From the NCBI GenBank assembly GCA_963840435.1, contig CAWIYY010000001.1, positions 159,010 through 223,009 of the forward strand: a stretch of 64,000 nucleotides of DNA. Reading direction: 5' to 3'. Positions 8,229-16,202 of the stretch are shown here, piece by piece (position 1 is the first letter of the stretch; every line of letters starts with the position of its first letter). Below the pieces are notes generated by a model that had not been told where the DNA came from, did no database searches, and worked only from the letters and a program-made list of their open reading frames with translations. The position numbers and the translations under genes were made by a program. This DNA comes from Bog-473 sp963840435. Lineage in GTDB: Bacteria > Actinomycetota > Acidimicrobiia > Acidimicrobiales > RAAP-2.

Positions 8229-9092
8229 GTGCGGATCGGACTCCACGCCCTGGGGATCGGAGCGGGTGCCGATCCGGCGATGATCACTGCCGTGGCCCGG
8301 GCGGCCGAGGAGTGCGGCTTCGCCACGCTGTGGGCCGGCGAACACGTCGTGATGGTGGACCGGTCGGATTCGGTCTACCCCTACGCCGACGATGGTCGCA
8401 TTGCGGTACCGAGCGATGCCGACTGGCTCGACCCGCTGGTGCTCTTCGGGTTCGTGGCCGCCGTCACGTCGCGGCTGCGGCTGGCCACCGGCGTGCTGTT
8501 GCTGCCCGAACACAACCCGGTCATGGTCGCGAAGTCGGTAGCCAGTCTCGACCGCCTCTCGGGCGGGCGCTTCGCCCTCGGAGTCGGCATCGGATGGTCG
8601 GCCGAGGAGTTCGACGCCCTCGGCATCCCCTTTGCCGGCCGGGGCAGGCGGACGGAGGAGTACGTCGAGGCCATGCGGGTCCTCTGGCGTGACGACCTGT
8701 CGTCCTACGTGGGCCAACATGTCCGCTTCGAGGGCGTGCGTTGCTACCCGAAGCCGATCAGGCGTGGCGTTCCCGTCATCTTCGGGGGCAACGGTGACCG
8801 GGCGCTCCGCCGTGCGGCGAGGTGTGGCGACGGGTGGTACGGGTTCAACGTTGCGCCAGACCGGCTGGCCGACCGGTTGGACCTGCTCAGGTCGACCTGC
8901 GTGGACGTGGGACGGGACCCACGGGCGCTGGGCATCTCGGTCGCGCTCCGTGACGGCGGACCGGATGACCTGGCGGCTCTGGAGCAGCTCGGGGTCGACG
9001 AGGTGGTGATTGTCGAAGCGCCTCCCGAAGATGCGGACGAGGCCGCCGGCTGGGTACGCGCGCTGGCGGCGCGCTGGGTCGCTGAGGTCTGA
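8229..9092 (+). CDS. LLM-class F420-dependent oxidoreductase
   Basis: Luciferase-like TIM-barrel protein, about 287 residues. Features of the F420-binding subgroup are an N-terminal RIGLHALGIGAGADP strand, ATLWAGEHVVMVD, LATGVLLLPEHNP, the ASLDRLSGGRFALGVGIGW block and a long central helix (RRTEEYVEAMRVLW). The substrate is unknown; relatives reduce or oxidise diverse small molecules with F420/F420H2. GTG 8229 is the most plausible start (RIGLH is the family start) although no strong ribosome site is seen. A flavin-reductase-like gene follows closely. It is the first gene of a block absent from the usual sua5-rpiB junction. Confidence 0.85.
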   Translation: MRIGLHALGIGAGADPAMITAVARAAEECGFATLWAGEHVVMVDRSDSVYPYADDGRIAVPSDADWLDPLVLFGFVAAVTSRLRLATGVLLLPEHNPVMVAKSVASLDRLSGGRFALGVGIGWSAEEFDALGIPFAGRGRRTEEYVEAMRVLWRDDLSSYVGQHVRFEGVRCYPKPIRRGVPVIFGGNGDRALRRAARCGDGWYGFNVAPDRLADRLDLLRSTCVDVGRDPRALGISVALRDGGPDDLAALEQLGVDEVVIVEAPPEDADEAAGWVRALAARWVAEV

Positions 9093-9159
9093 GCCGGCTT
9101 TGGCGCCAACCGGGAACAGCGACGGCTCGCACGCTGTTGTCGAGGTGGTGGAGTGTTCG

Positions 9160-9693
9160 TTGCTGCTCATCACGGGAAGCGTGAGGCGCCAATCGACGAA
9201 CAGCGCGGTCTTGCGGACGGCACGGGCTGATGCCGGGCCAGGCATCGCGTGCACCCTCTACGGCGAGCTGGCCGAGCTTCCTCACTTCAACCCGGACGAC
9301 GATCAGGACGCTCCGCCACCCGCCGTCGCTCGTTTGCGCGACGCCGTGCACGCGGCAGACGCCATCCTCTTCTCGACACCCGAATATGCCGGGGCGATGC
9401 CGGGTGCTCTCAAGAACCTCCTGGAGTGGCTGATCGGCGACGACCACCCGGACTCGGTGTACGAGAAACCGGTGGGCTGGGTCAACTGTTCCCCCCGGGG
9501 TGCGCACCTGGCGTACGAGTCGTTGCGGATCGTCCTCCAGTATGCGCATGCGCACATTGTGGAGGAGGCCTGCGGAGACGTGGCGGTGCATGCCTCCTCG
9601 GTGGGCGAGGACGGGCTGCTGTCCGACGGTAGGGCACGGACGGAGGTCAATCGCCTGGCGGCGGCACTGGTTGACGCAGCGTGCGGGGAATAG
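9160..9693 (+). CDS. NADPH-dependent FMN reductase family protein
   Basis: Flavodoxin-like reductase, about 177 residues. LLLITGSVRRQSTNS is the family's FMN phosphate loop near the start, ILFSTPEYAGAMPGALKNLLEW is the second FMN-contact block, and GWVNCSPRGAH follows. TTG 9160 follows GGAG with 7-nt spacing and gives the expected MLLITGS start; GTG 9148 or 9145 are alternatives. It may supply reduced flavin or act as a quinone/chromate-type reductase; the substrate is not deducible. It lies 67 nt after the LLM oxidoreductase, probably co-transcribed. Confidence 0.8.
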   Translation: MLLITGSVRRQSTNSAVLRTARADAGPGIACTLYGELAELPHFNPDDDQDAPPPAVARLRDAVHAADAILFSTPEYAGAMPGALKNLLEWLIGDDHPDSVYEKPVGWVNCSPRGAHLAYESLRIVLQYAHAHIVEEACGDVAVHASSVGEDGLLSDGRARTEVNRLAAALVDAACGE

Positions 9694-9838
9694 GCGTGCC
9701 ACGAGAGATCGGGCCCTTGAAGGTCCCGGCGGCTCCGCAGTGTCCATGGCCAGAGTCAGGTGCGTGAGACGCTCGACCACGCGACGGTGCGCTCTGTCGA
9801 GCCGATCCCGCAGCGGTGAGCGGGGAACGTGATCGCCA

Positions 9839-10309
9839 TCAACACGCCAGCGCCCTGAGGAACGACGCCACCTCCGAGGAGGTCCGGAGGTGGAGCACGG
9901 TGCAGGTCAAGGTGGGATCGGCCAAGACGGCTGCCGTTTCGCGCCGGCCGTGGGTGGGGTAGCGCCAGATCCAGCGCCAACATTCCACGAGCGGCGACGG
10001 ATTGCCCTTCGTCTTCCGTCGCGTGACCCGAGCAAGGCAGGTGTGTCGCGGCAGGTCGAGCCAGATCACGGCCTCGGCGGCCCGGAAGCGGGCCTCAGCC
10101 ACGGCCCGGTAGTCCCCGGCCATGATCCAGTGATCACCGCCGATCAATTCCTGGTGGGTGTGGATCCACTCCTCCTCGGTCGGGCGCGGTATGGCGGGCC
10201 AGTAGAAGTCGTCGAGGTCGACGACCGGCAGGCCGAGCAACGGAGCGAGGCGCCGGGCCAGTGTCGTCTTGCCCGAGGCGACCGGCCCCACGATGGCGAT
10301 GCGGTCCAC
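9839..10309 (-). CDS. P-loop adenylate-kinase-like protein
   Basis: 156 residues. The Walker A GPVASGKTT is at about 8-16 and a kinase-style DLDDFYWPAIPRPTEEEW follows. VIWLDLPRHTCLARVTRR is the lid/arginine region seen in the FlaR/DNA-topology-modulation group of adenylate-kinase-like ATPases. The substrate is unknown. GTG start at 10307-10309; it lies 3 nt after the methyltransferase stop on the same strand, so the two form a small operon. Confidence 0.75.
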   Translation of the reverse strand: MDRIAIVGPVASGKTTLARRLAPLLGLPVVDLDDFYWPAIPRPTEEEWIHTHQELIGGDHWIMAGDYRAVAEARFRAAEAVIWLDLPRHTCLARVTRRKTKGNPSPLVECWRWIWRYPTHGRRETAAVLADPTLTCTVLHLRTSSEVASFLRALAC

Positions 10310-10312
10310 CGA

Positions 10313-10927
10313 TCAGGCGGGGGAAGCCACACCCTCGTAGAAGTAGGAGAACGACTTGGGCCCCTTCCCGTAGAAGGTGTTGAGCTCGTCGAAGGAGAAG
10401 CCGGCACCCTCGATCAGCGAGTCGATCGGGCGGTTCAGGTTGCAGCCACCGGCCAGCCTGTTCTCTATCGGGTTGAGGCGGTCCTGCCACTTCTTCACCT
10501 TGGCGTCGGGTGCCAAGCCGTGTTCGATGAAATGCATCTGGCCGCCCGGTCGAAGCACCCGGCGCATCTCAGTGAGCGCGGTCTCGACGTCGGGGATCGT
10601 GCACATCGTCCACGTGATGAGGACGTGGTCGATGCTGGCCGACTCGACCGGCAGGTGCTCGCCGTCGAGGCCTACGAACGTGATCGGGACCCGGCTGGCC
10701 GCAATCCGTTTGGCTGCCAGCTTGCGCCCGACCATGGCGGGATCGACCGCCTGGACCCGGGCCACCGCCGCCGGGTAGTAGGGGACGTTGAGGCCGGAGC
10801 CGAAGCCGACCTCGAGCACTTCGCCCGAGAGGCCCGACGCCACCTGGCGCCGCAGCTCGCCCACCGCCTTCGTGCCCAACATGACGTCGATGAGCCGGGG
10901 CACGACCTGCTCTTCGTAGTAGCTCAC
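10313..10927 (-). CDS. Class I SAM-dependent methyltransferase
   Basis: 204 residues. The SAM-binding motif I VLEVGFGSGLNVPYY, the acidic post-I AVDPAM, and VLRPGGQMHFIEH are characteristic of the UbiE/METTL7-like methyltransferase_11 fold. The late segment NPIENRLAGGCNLNR with paired catalytic-looking residues resembles thiol or small-molecule methyltransferases. The substrate is not deducible. The GTG start (10925-10927) faces away from the TauD gene by about 75 nt; transcription is toward the kinase-like gene. Confidence 0.8.
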   Translation of the reverse strand: MSYYEEQVVPRLIDVMLGTKAVGELRRQVASGLSGEVLEVGFGSGLNVPYYPAAVARVQAVDPAMVGRKLAAKRIAASRVPITFVGLDGEHLPVESASIDHVLITWTMCTIPDVETALTEMRRVLRPGGQMHFIEHGLAPDAKVKKWQDRLNPIENRLAGGCNLNRPIDSLIEGAGFSFDELNTFYGKGPKSFSYFYEGVASPA

Positions 10928-11003
10928 GCCCCGCAGTCTGCTCTTCTCAGGGCGATGCCGCCATCGCGACGGCGTGGCGGCGTCCCCTTTGTGGCGGGTG
11001 TCC

Positions 11004-12053
11004 TCAGGACGCGGTCGTCACCCGCTCGACTGCGGGCAACGTGCTCACCGAGCGCTTGGCCTCCCAATGCGTGCGGCCCAACGCGGCGAAGTGCGCCGGC
11101 CGCTCGGTCAGCGCGTAGGTGGCCAGCCACAGGCGCTTCAGGTGGCGCTTGTAGCCATGGGCGACGTCGTCCTCGTAGGCCGTGCGGCCATGGAGCACGT
11201 GGTAGTTGTTGATGAACTGCATCTCGCCCGGCTGGAGGTCCATGTAGACGTTGAAGTCCGGGTCGTTGGCCATCGCCGAGACGGTGGCGATGGCCGTGCG
11301 GGCGTCGGCGCTCAGCCGGGGCGCGTCGGCGTGGCGCTGCGAGGCCAGGATGTACTGGGGGATGAAGCGCACGAAGAGGCGCTCGGCATGCTCGGTGAAG
11401 GCCGGGATGGCGTAGAAGGCGCTCGTGCCCTTGGCCTGCTCGCCCCGGGCGTCGTAGGGCATCGGCTCGTAAAGGGCGGCGGCCAGGTCGGGATGCTCGC
11501 GCACGAGCTGGTTGTGAATGGCCACCGCATTGGCCACGCACGAGAGGCCGCCGGAGCGCGCCGTGCGCAGGCAGAGCAGGCCGACCAGGTCCGACCCGTC
11601 GGTGTGGTAGTCGAGCGCGATGCCGCCGAGCTCGTTGCCGCGCACGGTCGGGTCGTCGATGGTCTTGCCCTGGTCCGTCACGTCGCCCAGGACGTGGCCG
11701 TGCTTGTTCTGGGCCCACGGCTGCCCGAGGTGCAGGCCGATGCCCCAGTAGAGGAGGGTCAGGTCGTCGTCGCCGTAGCGGTCGACGTCGAGTGTGGCGA
11801 TGCGCATGAAGCCGCGCCCGTCGAGCAGCGTGTCGACCACGCCCTGGAGCTTGTCGGCCAGCGCACCGAGCGGGAAGTCGTCTTTCCCGAGGTCCAGCGG
11901 ATCCGTGCTCTTGGCCTTGGCTGCGGCCAGCGCGCCGTCCAGCTCGTCGTGGTCCTCCCGGGTCAGGCGGAGCGTCCATGACTCGGGCTCGGCCACGTCC
12001 GCGGCGCGCCACTCAGCCGCAGGCTCGAGTTCGTGCAATGTCGTCGTGTGCAT
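11004..12053 (-). CDS. TauD/TfdA-family Fe(II)/2-oxoglutarate dioxygenase
   Basis: 349 residues, longer than classical TauD (about 280). The iron facial triad is visible: HxD in ALDYHTDGSD and the distal His in NNYHVLHGRTAYED, followed by the 2-oxoglutarate arginine region (RHLKRLWLATY). The substrate is unknown; relatives hydroxylate sulfonates, carnitine precursors or amino acids. It lies 16 nt after the amidohydrolase on the same strand and is probably controlled from the same MarR-regulated promoter. It could oxidise the product of the deacylase; this is inference. Confidence 0.85.
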   Translation of the reverse strand: MHTTTLHELEPAAEWRAADVAEPESWTLRLTREDHDELDGALAAAKAKSTDPLDLGKDDFPLGALADKLQGVVDTLLDGRGFMRIATLDVDRYGDDDLTLLYWGIGLHLGQPWAQNKHGHVLGDVTDQGKTIDDPTVRGNELGGIALDYHTDGSDLVGLLCLRTARSGGLSCVANAVAIHNQLVREHPDLAAALYEPMPYDARGEQAKGTSAFYAIPAFTEHAERLFVRFIPQYILASQRHADAPRLSADARTAIATVSAMANDPDFNVYMDLQPGEMQFINNYHVLHGRTAYEDDVAHGYKRHLKRLWLATYALTERPAHFAALGRTHWEAKRSVSTLPAVERVTTAS

Positions 12054-12069
12054 CGGTTCTCCTCCTGAC

Positions 12070-13797
12070 TCACGCCGCGGCAGTGTCGCGCCCGCCGCGG
12101 ACGAGACGGCCGGGCAACGCGCCCGTCGCCTCTCCGTCTACATACGTGATGGCGCCGGACACCACCGTGGCCCGGTAGCCGCGGGCACCTTGGAGCAGGC
12201 GCTTGCCGCCGGCCGGCAGGTCGTAGCCCATGACCGGTGCCTCGCAGGACAGGTGGTCGAAGTCGATGACGTTGAGGTCGGCCTTCATGCCGCGGGCGAC
12301 GACGCCCCGATCACGCAAACCGACAGTCCGCGCCGTGCTGCTGGTGAGCCGCTCGACCACCCGGCCGACGGGCAGGCGCCCGTGCGAGCGATCCCGGGCC
12401 CAGTGCGAGAGGAAGTACGTCGGGAAGCTGGCGTCGGCGATGAGCCCGACGTGGGCACCGCCGTCACCGAGGCCGAACACGGTGTCGGGGTGGGCCAGCA
12501 TCTCGCCGCAGGCGTCGAGGTTGCCTTCCGCGTAGTTCAGGAACGGCGTGTAGAGGAAGTTCCTCCCGTCGTTCTCGCTCAGCAGGTCGAGGGCCAGCGC
12601 CGCCGGCTCCATGCGCCGCGCCGCGGCCATCCGCGCGATGCTCCGCTCCGGCGCCGGCTCGTAGTCGGGAATCTCGCCCAACGGGTACAGGTTCGTGAAG
12701 TCGGCGAAGCGTCGCCGGCCGCCGCTCCCACCGTCGCCCTCGGCAGGGATCTGGTCCAGCAGCCGGGTACGCAACTCGGGATCGCGCAACGCGTGGGCCT
12801 GCTGCTCGAGCGGAAGCCCCGAGAGCTCAGCGAAGGCCGGCAAGGCCAGGAACGGGTGGTACGTCGACTGCAGGCCCATCAGCACCCCGACGGCGCGCGG
12901 CGCCACCTGGGCCCGGATGGGCAGTCCGTCGGCCACCGCCTCCTCGATCCGGTGCAGGAGATCGCGCCAGGCGTTGGGCTGGCGGCTGTTCTGGGCCAGC
13001 GAGAGCGACAGCGGCCGGCCCGAACGCTGCACGATCTGGCGTACCAGTTCGAACTCGCTGTCGGCGTCGGGATAGAAGTCAGAGATGAGCTCGATCACCC
13101 CGTGTCCCGCGTCGGCCACGCCGAGCGCGATCGCCTCGAGTTCATCGGCCCGGGCGCGCAGCGAGGGGGTGGGGTCGCCTGTCGCCGTGCGGTGGTTCAA
13201 TGTGCGCGACGTCGAGAAGCCGATCGCACCAGCGCGGAGTGCTTCCGTGGCCAGGGCACGCATGGCTGCCGTGTCCTCCTGCGTCGCATCCTCGAGGCGA
13301 GCGGCCCGTTCACCCATGACGTAGAGGCGCAGGGCGCCGTGGGGAAGCTGCGCACACAGGTCGATGTCGTGGGGCCGCGCTTCGACGGCGTCGAGGTACT
13401 CGCCGAACGATTCCCAGTTCCACTCGATGCCCTCGTCGAGCACAGCGCCGGGAATGTCCTCGACACCTTCCATGAGCGAGATCAGGCGGTCGTGCGCGTC
13501 GGGCCGGACCGGTGCGAAGCCCACGCCGCAGTTGCCCATGACGGCGGTCGTCACGCCGTGCCAGCTCGACGGCGTCATGCGGGCGTCCCAGGTGGCCTGC
13601 CCGTCGTAGTGCGTGTGGATGTCGACGAACCCGGGAGTGACCAAGAACCCGTCGGCCTGAATCTCCTCCCGGCCTCGCTCGGCCACGGCGCCCACCGCGG
13701 TGATGGTGGTGCCGTCCACGGCCACGTCCGCCGGCATGGGCTCGCCGCCCAGCCCGTCAGCCACGTGTCCGCCCCTGATGACCAGATCGTGTGGCAC
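12070..13797 (-). CDS. N-acyl-D-amino-acid deacylase-like amidohydrolase
   Basis: 575 residues. The metal-dependent hydrolase (D-aminoacylase/COG3653) layout is clear: N-terminal LVIRGGHVADGLGGEP, the metal motif GFVDIHTHYDGQATWD, GVTTAVMGNCGVGFAPV, AIGFSTSRTLNHR, and late VFGLGDGGAHVGLIADAS. It would remove an acyl group from an N-acyl-D-amino acid or a related amide; exact specificity is unknown. First gene of a two-gene operon with the TauD-like gene. The start is 36 nt downstream of a MarR-like palindrome that overlaps its predicted -10. Confidence 0.88.
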   Translation of the reverse strand: MPHDLVIRGGHVADGLGGEPMPADVAVDGTTITAVGAVAERGREEIQADGFLVTPGFVDIHTHYDGQATWDARMTPSSWHGVTTAVMGNCGVGFAPVRPDAHDRLISLMEGVEDIPGAVLDEGIEWNWESFGEYLDAVEARPHDIDLCAQLPHGALRLYVMGERAARLEDATQEDTAAMRALATEALRAGAIGFSTSRTLNHRTATGDPTPSLRARADELEAIALGVADAGHGVIELISDFYPDADSEFELVRQIVQRSGRPLSLSLAQNSRQPNAWRDLLHRIEEAVADGLPIRAQVAPRAVGVLMGLQSTYHPFLALPAFAELSGLPLEQQAHALRDPELRTRLLDQIPAEGDGGSGGRRRFADFTNLYPLGEIPDYEPAPERSIARMAAARRMEPAALALDLLSENDGRNFLYTPFLNYAEGNLDACGEMLAHPDTVFGLGDGGAHVGLIADASFPTYFLSHWARDRSHGRLPVGRVVERLTSSTARTVGLRDRGVVARGMKADLNVIDFDHLSCEAPVMGYDLPAGGKRLLQGARGYRATVVSGAITYVDGEATGALPGRLVRGGRDTAAA

Positions 13798-13832
13798 GTC
13801 CTCCAGCCCCTTTCCCGTCTGTGCTCGACGAG

Positions 13833-13854
13833 ATAGTTAGATCAATCGAACTAT
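13833..13854. promoter_or_regulatory. MarR-type operator palindrome
   Basis: 22-bp near-perfect dyad: ATAGTTAGATC followed by AATCGAACTAT; 9 of 11 positions in the half-sites pair. The ATAGTTxGATT half-site matches the style of many MarR-family operators. It lies between marR and the amidohydrolase and covers the predicted -10 of the latter, so binding would block transcription. Confidence 0.75.
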
Positions 13855-13878
13855 ATCCGTTTCCCGGTGCCTTGGCAA
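13850..13878 (-). promoter_or_regulatory. Promoter of the amidohydrolase-tauD operon
   Basis: On the minus strand TTGCCA (plus coordinates 13873-13878) and TATAGT (13850-13855) are spaced by exactly 17 nt. The -10 is inside the MarR-type palindrome. Transcription would start near 13843, giving a leader of about 45 nt. Confidence 0.7.
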
Positions 13879-13886
13879 GGCCTCTC

Positions 13887-14342
13887 TCACCGATCGGAGT
13901 CGAAGACGCCCCCCAGGCGCTCCTCACGGGTGCTGCGGTGCGCGGCCTGGAGGTCGGTGAAGAATTGGCGGACCTCGGCCCGGTCGGTGCCCGGCAGCAG
14001 CTCCTCCATGCGTCGGGCCAGCTCGGTTTCGAAGCGCAGCAGGCGCCGCCTGCCTTCCTCGGTCAGTTCCACCCGGGTCACCCGGCCGTCGCCAGCCTCG
14101 TCCACGGCGTCGGCCACCCAGCCCTGCTGGCGAAGCCCGTTGATCATGGCCGAGACGGTGGGCTTGGTCACCGCATTGGCTGCGGCCACCTCGCCGGCTC
14201 GCCGCGAGCCGCCGAGGAGGTAGAGCAGCGTTCGGTACTGCGCCATGCTCAGGTCGCCCTTGCGAGCCACCTGCTCGAACTCGCGGTAGAGCGAGACCAC
14301 GAGACGCACACCGTGGACGGGGTCCGCTGCGCTCTCGGCCAT
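13887..14342 (-). CDS. MarR-family transcriptional regulator
   Basis: 151 residues. Winged-helix signals are LSMAQYRTLLYLLGGSRRAGEVAAANAV, the recognition helix TKPTVSAMINGLRQQGWV and the wing DEAGDGRVTRVELTEEGRRRL. It is encoded upstream of, and in the same direction as, the amidohydrolase-tauD operon; the palindrome and promoter lie in the gap after its stop. It probably represses that operon and is released by a small ligand. ATG at 14340-14342. A partial half-site (ATAGTAATT, about 14395) upstream of its own gene hints at autoregulation but is weak. Confidence 0.88.
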   Translation of the reverse strand: MAESAADPVHGVRLVVSLYREFEQVARKGDLSMAQYRTLLYLLGGSRRAGEVAAANAVTKPTVSAMINGLRQQGWVADAVDEAGDGRVTRVELTEEGRRRLLRFETELARRMEELLPGTDRAEVRQFFTDLQAAHRSTREERLGGVFDSDR

Positions 14343-14406
14343 GGTCGCATGGTACGGCCCGCCGCCAACCTTGACGGGGTGCCGGTACCGGCGCATAGTA
14401 ATTTTT

Positions 14407-15495
14407 GTGCACGCGCGGTTGCGTACCCGGGCGTCAACCACCCTGGGTACGGTGGCTGCCGCCCTTCTCCTCTGGCTGACCGTCCCACTCGTTGCCGGCG
14501 CTGCGTTCGCACCCGCCTCCGCCGCCGCCTCACCACGCACCTCGGTCGCCTGCTCGACCACGACGCCCATCAGTTACGGCGTCGACGCACTTGCCGGTTC
14601 CATCTCCAGTCCAGGGGCTGACGCCTGCTTCACGTTCACGACCGCGCCCGGTGACGTCGCCTGGCTGAACATGACTGCCACGTCGGGCAGCCTGGGGCTC
14701 TTCTTCGACTTCTTTCGGCCCGGTCCCATCTCGACCTGTGCCGGCCCCTACGGGGGCGCGACCGAATGTGCGGTGCCGTCGGGGGGATCCGGCACGTGGA
14801 CACTCCAGGTCTCGGACTCGTCGGGAACGCACACCGGGAGCTTCCGCCTGTCGCTCCAGAGGCTCGACGGTGGCGTGGGGTGTTCGACCGTCAAGTACGG
14901 CCACACGGTCGAGGGCAAGATCGCCAAGAAGGCCTCGTTCGCCTGCTTCACGTTCACGGCGAAGCCGGGCGACTCCCTCTTCGCCCGGAGCACCGGGACG
15001 TCGGGCAGCCTCACCATCCCGTCGGCTCTCGAGGCATCGCCCGCCGGGTCGGTGCAGTGTCTTGCCAACGGCCCGCTCGAGTGCCCACTGGCGGCGGGCG
15101 GATCGCAGACGCTCGTCTTGTACTCCGAGTCCGGTGTGGCCACGGGCTCGTTGGTGCTGTACATCCAGCGCATGACCGCACCGAAGCACTGCACGGCGGT
15201 GACCGCGGGTGGCGCCAAGGTCAGCGGTTCGGTGCCCGGCGCCGGTGACGTGGCCTGCTTCGAGTTCTCCGGGAAGTCGGGTCAGACGGACGCGGCCACG
15301 CTCACCTCCTTGACCGGAACGCTTGCCCCGCTGATCGACTTCTTCCGGCCGGCGGGGACGTCAGCCTGCGCGTCGCCGGCCGACGCCGTGACGTGCGCCT
15401 TGGACAGCACGGGGACCTGGACCGTGCTCGTCGACGACGACAGCGGGTCGGGACTGGGCACCGGCACCTTCTCCTTCGCCCTCACGAAGACCTGA
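14407..15495 (+). CDS. Secreted protein with three tandem beta-sandwich repeats
   Basis: About 362 residues. A Sec-type signal peptide (basic start, LGTVAAALLLWLTVPLVAG, cleavage near ASAAAS) is followed by three repeats of about 105 residues, each starting with a Cys (VACSTTT, VGCSTVK, KHCTAVT) and containing a G-D/A-x-A-C-F-x-F strand. The pattern resembles pre-peptidase C-terminal (PPC)-like domains, but no catalytic domain is attached. Function unknown; probably an extracellular binding or scaffold protein with intra-repeat disulfides. The GTG start is inferred from the signal peptide; it is divergent from marR. Confidence 0.7.
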   Translation: MHARLRTRASTTLGTVAAALLLWLTVPLVAGAAFAPASAAASPRTSVACSTTTPISYGVDALAGSISSPGADACFTFTTAPGDVAWLNMTATSGSLGLFFDFFRPGPISTCAGPYGGATECAVPSGGSGTWTLQVSDSSGTHTGSFRLSLQRLDGGVGCSTVKYGHTVEGKIAKKASFACFTFTAKPGDSLFARSTGTSGSLTIPSALEASPAGSVQCLANGPLECPLAAGGSQTLVLYSESGVATGSLVLYIQRMTAPKHCTAVTAGGAKVSGSVPGAGDVACFEFSGKSGQTDAATLTSLTGTLAPLIDFFRPAGTSACASPADAVTCALDSTGTWTVLVDDDSGSGLGTGTFSFALTKT

Positions 15496-15577
15496 CCCTC
15501 GCTGGACCACTGGCCAAAGGCCACCCGATCCGGTCGGGCCGATCCGGTCGGGTCAGCGCCCCGCAGCGCCTGTCCGC

Positions 15578-16075
15578 TCAGGCCGCTGCGGGCGGCGGGT
15601 CCTGGACCGGTGAAACAACGTTGGCGCTCCAATGGGCCAGGACCGGGTCACAGACCGGAGCGCTGGTGGAGCACTTCTCCGTGCCGGTCGCCTGCAGTGT
15701 CACCGAGCCGAAACCCACCACAAGGAATTTGGTGACGGACGATCCACCCGAGGACACGTGTCCGAACTCCTTCATGAGCACGTTCTCCGCCGACGCGTTG
15801 ATGACCGACGCCTCGGTCCAGTCGAAGCCGTCGCTCGTCAGTTTCACCACGACCTGCTCGCCATTCGTGACGATCGTCGTCGAGCCGTTGCTCTGATTGG
15901 TCAGGACCACCCGGTGCGCCGACGTCGTGGACGCTCCCGCGAGGGAACCGCCGGCGGAACTGATCGCCAGCGCACCCGTCCCGGCCGCCACGACCGCGAG
16001 GGCGGTCGCGGGGAGGCCCCGCCCAAGCCTGATAGGACGGCCAGTTCGCTGGACCGGCCGGGGGTGTCGACGCAT
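15578..16075 (-). CDS. Secreted or lipid-free exported hypothetical protein
   Basis: 165 residues. N-terminal Arg-rich segment with RPIRLGRGLP then a hydrophobic ATALAVVAAGTGALAISSAGG, consistent with a signal peptide or anchor. The mature part is one compact beta-rich domain with two Cys near the end (EKCSTSAPVCDPV). The order GEQVVVKLTSDGFDW followed by strands faintly recalls chagasin-like (I42) inhibitor folds, but the family motifs are not convincing. Function unknown. It is convergent with the preceding secreted protein, 82 nt apart. Confidence 0.65.
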   Translation of the reverse strand: MRRHPRPVQRTGRPIRLGRGLPATALAVVAAGTGALAISSAGGSLAGASTTSAHRVVLTNQSNGSTTIVTNGEQVVVKLTSDGFDWTEASVINASAENVLMKEFGHVSSGGSSVTKFLVVGFGSVTLQATGTEKCSTSAPVCDPVLAHWSANVVSPVQDPPPAAA

Positions 16076-16202
16076 CGGATCCTCCCTTCGTCAGCGGCCA
16101 GGAGTCACGCTCGGTCTCGACCCCGGCTGATCAGTGCAGGCTAAGCCCCGCCGGTGAACGGCGCCCGACGGCACGGCGGCACGCGGGCAAAATCTCCCGG
16201 CT

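Noticed and set aside
10000..11981. Long plus-strand frames opposite the methyltransferase and TauD genes
   Set aside because: No recognisable domains; the minus-strand genes have clear catalytic motifs.
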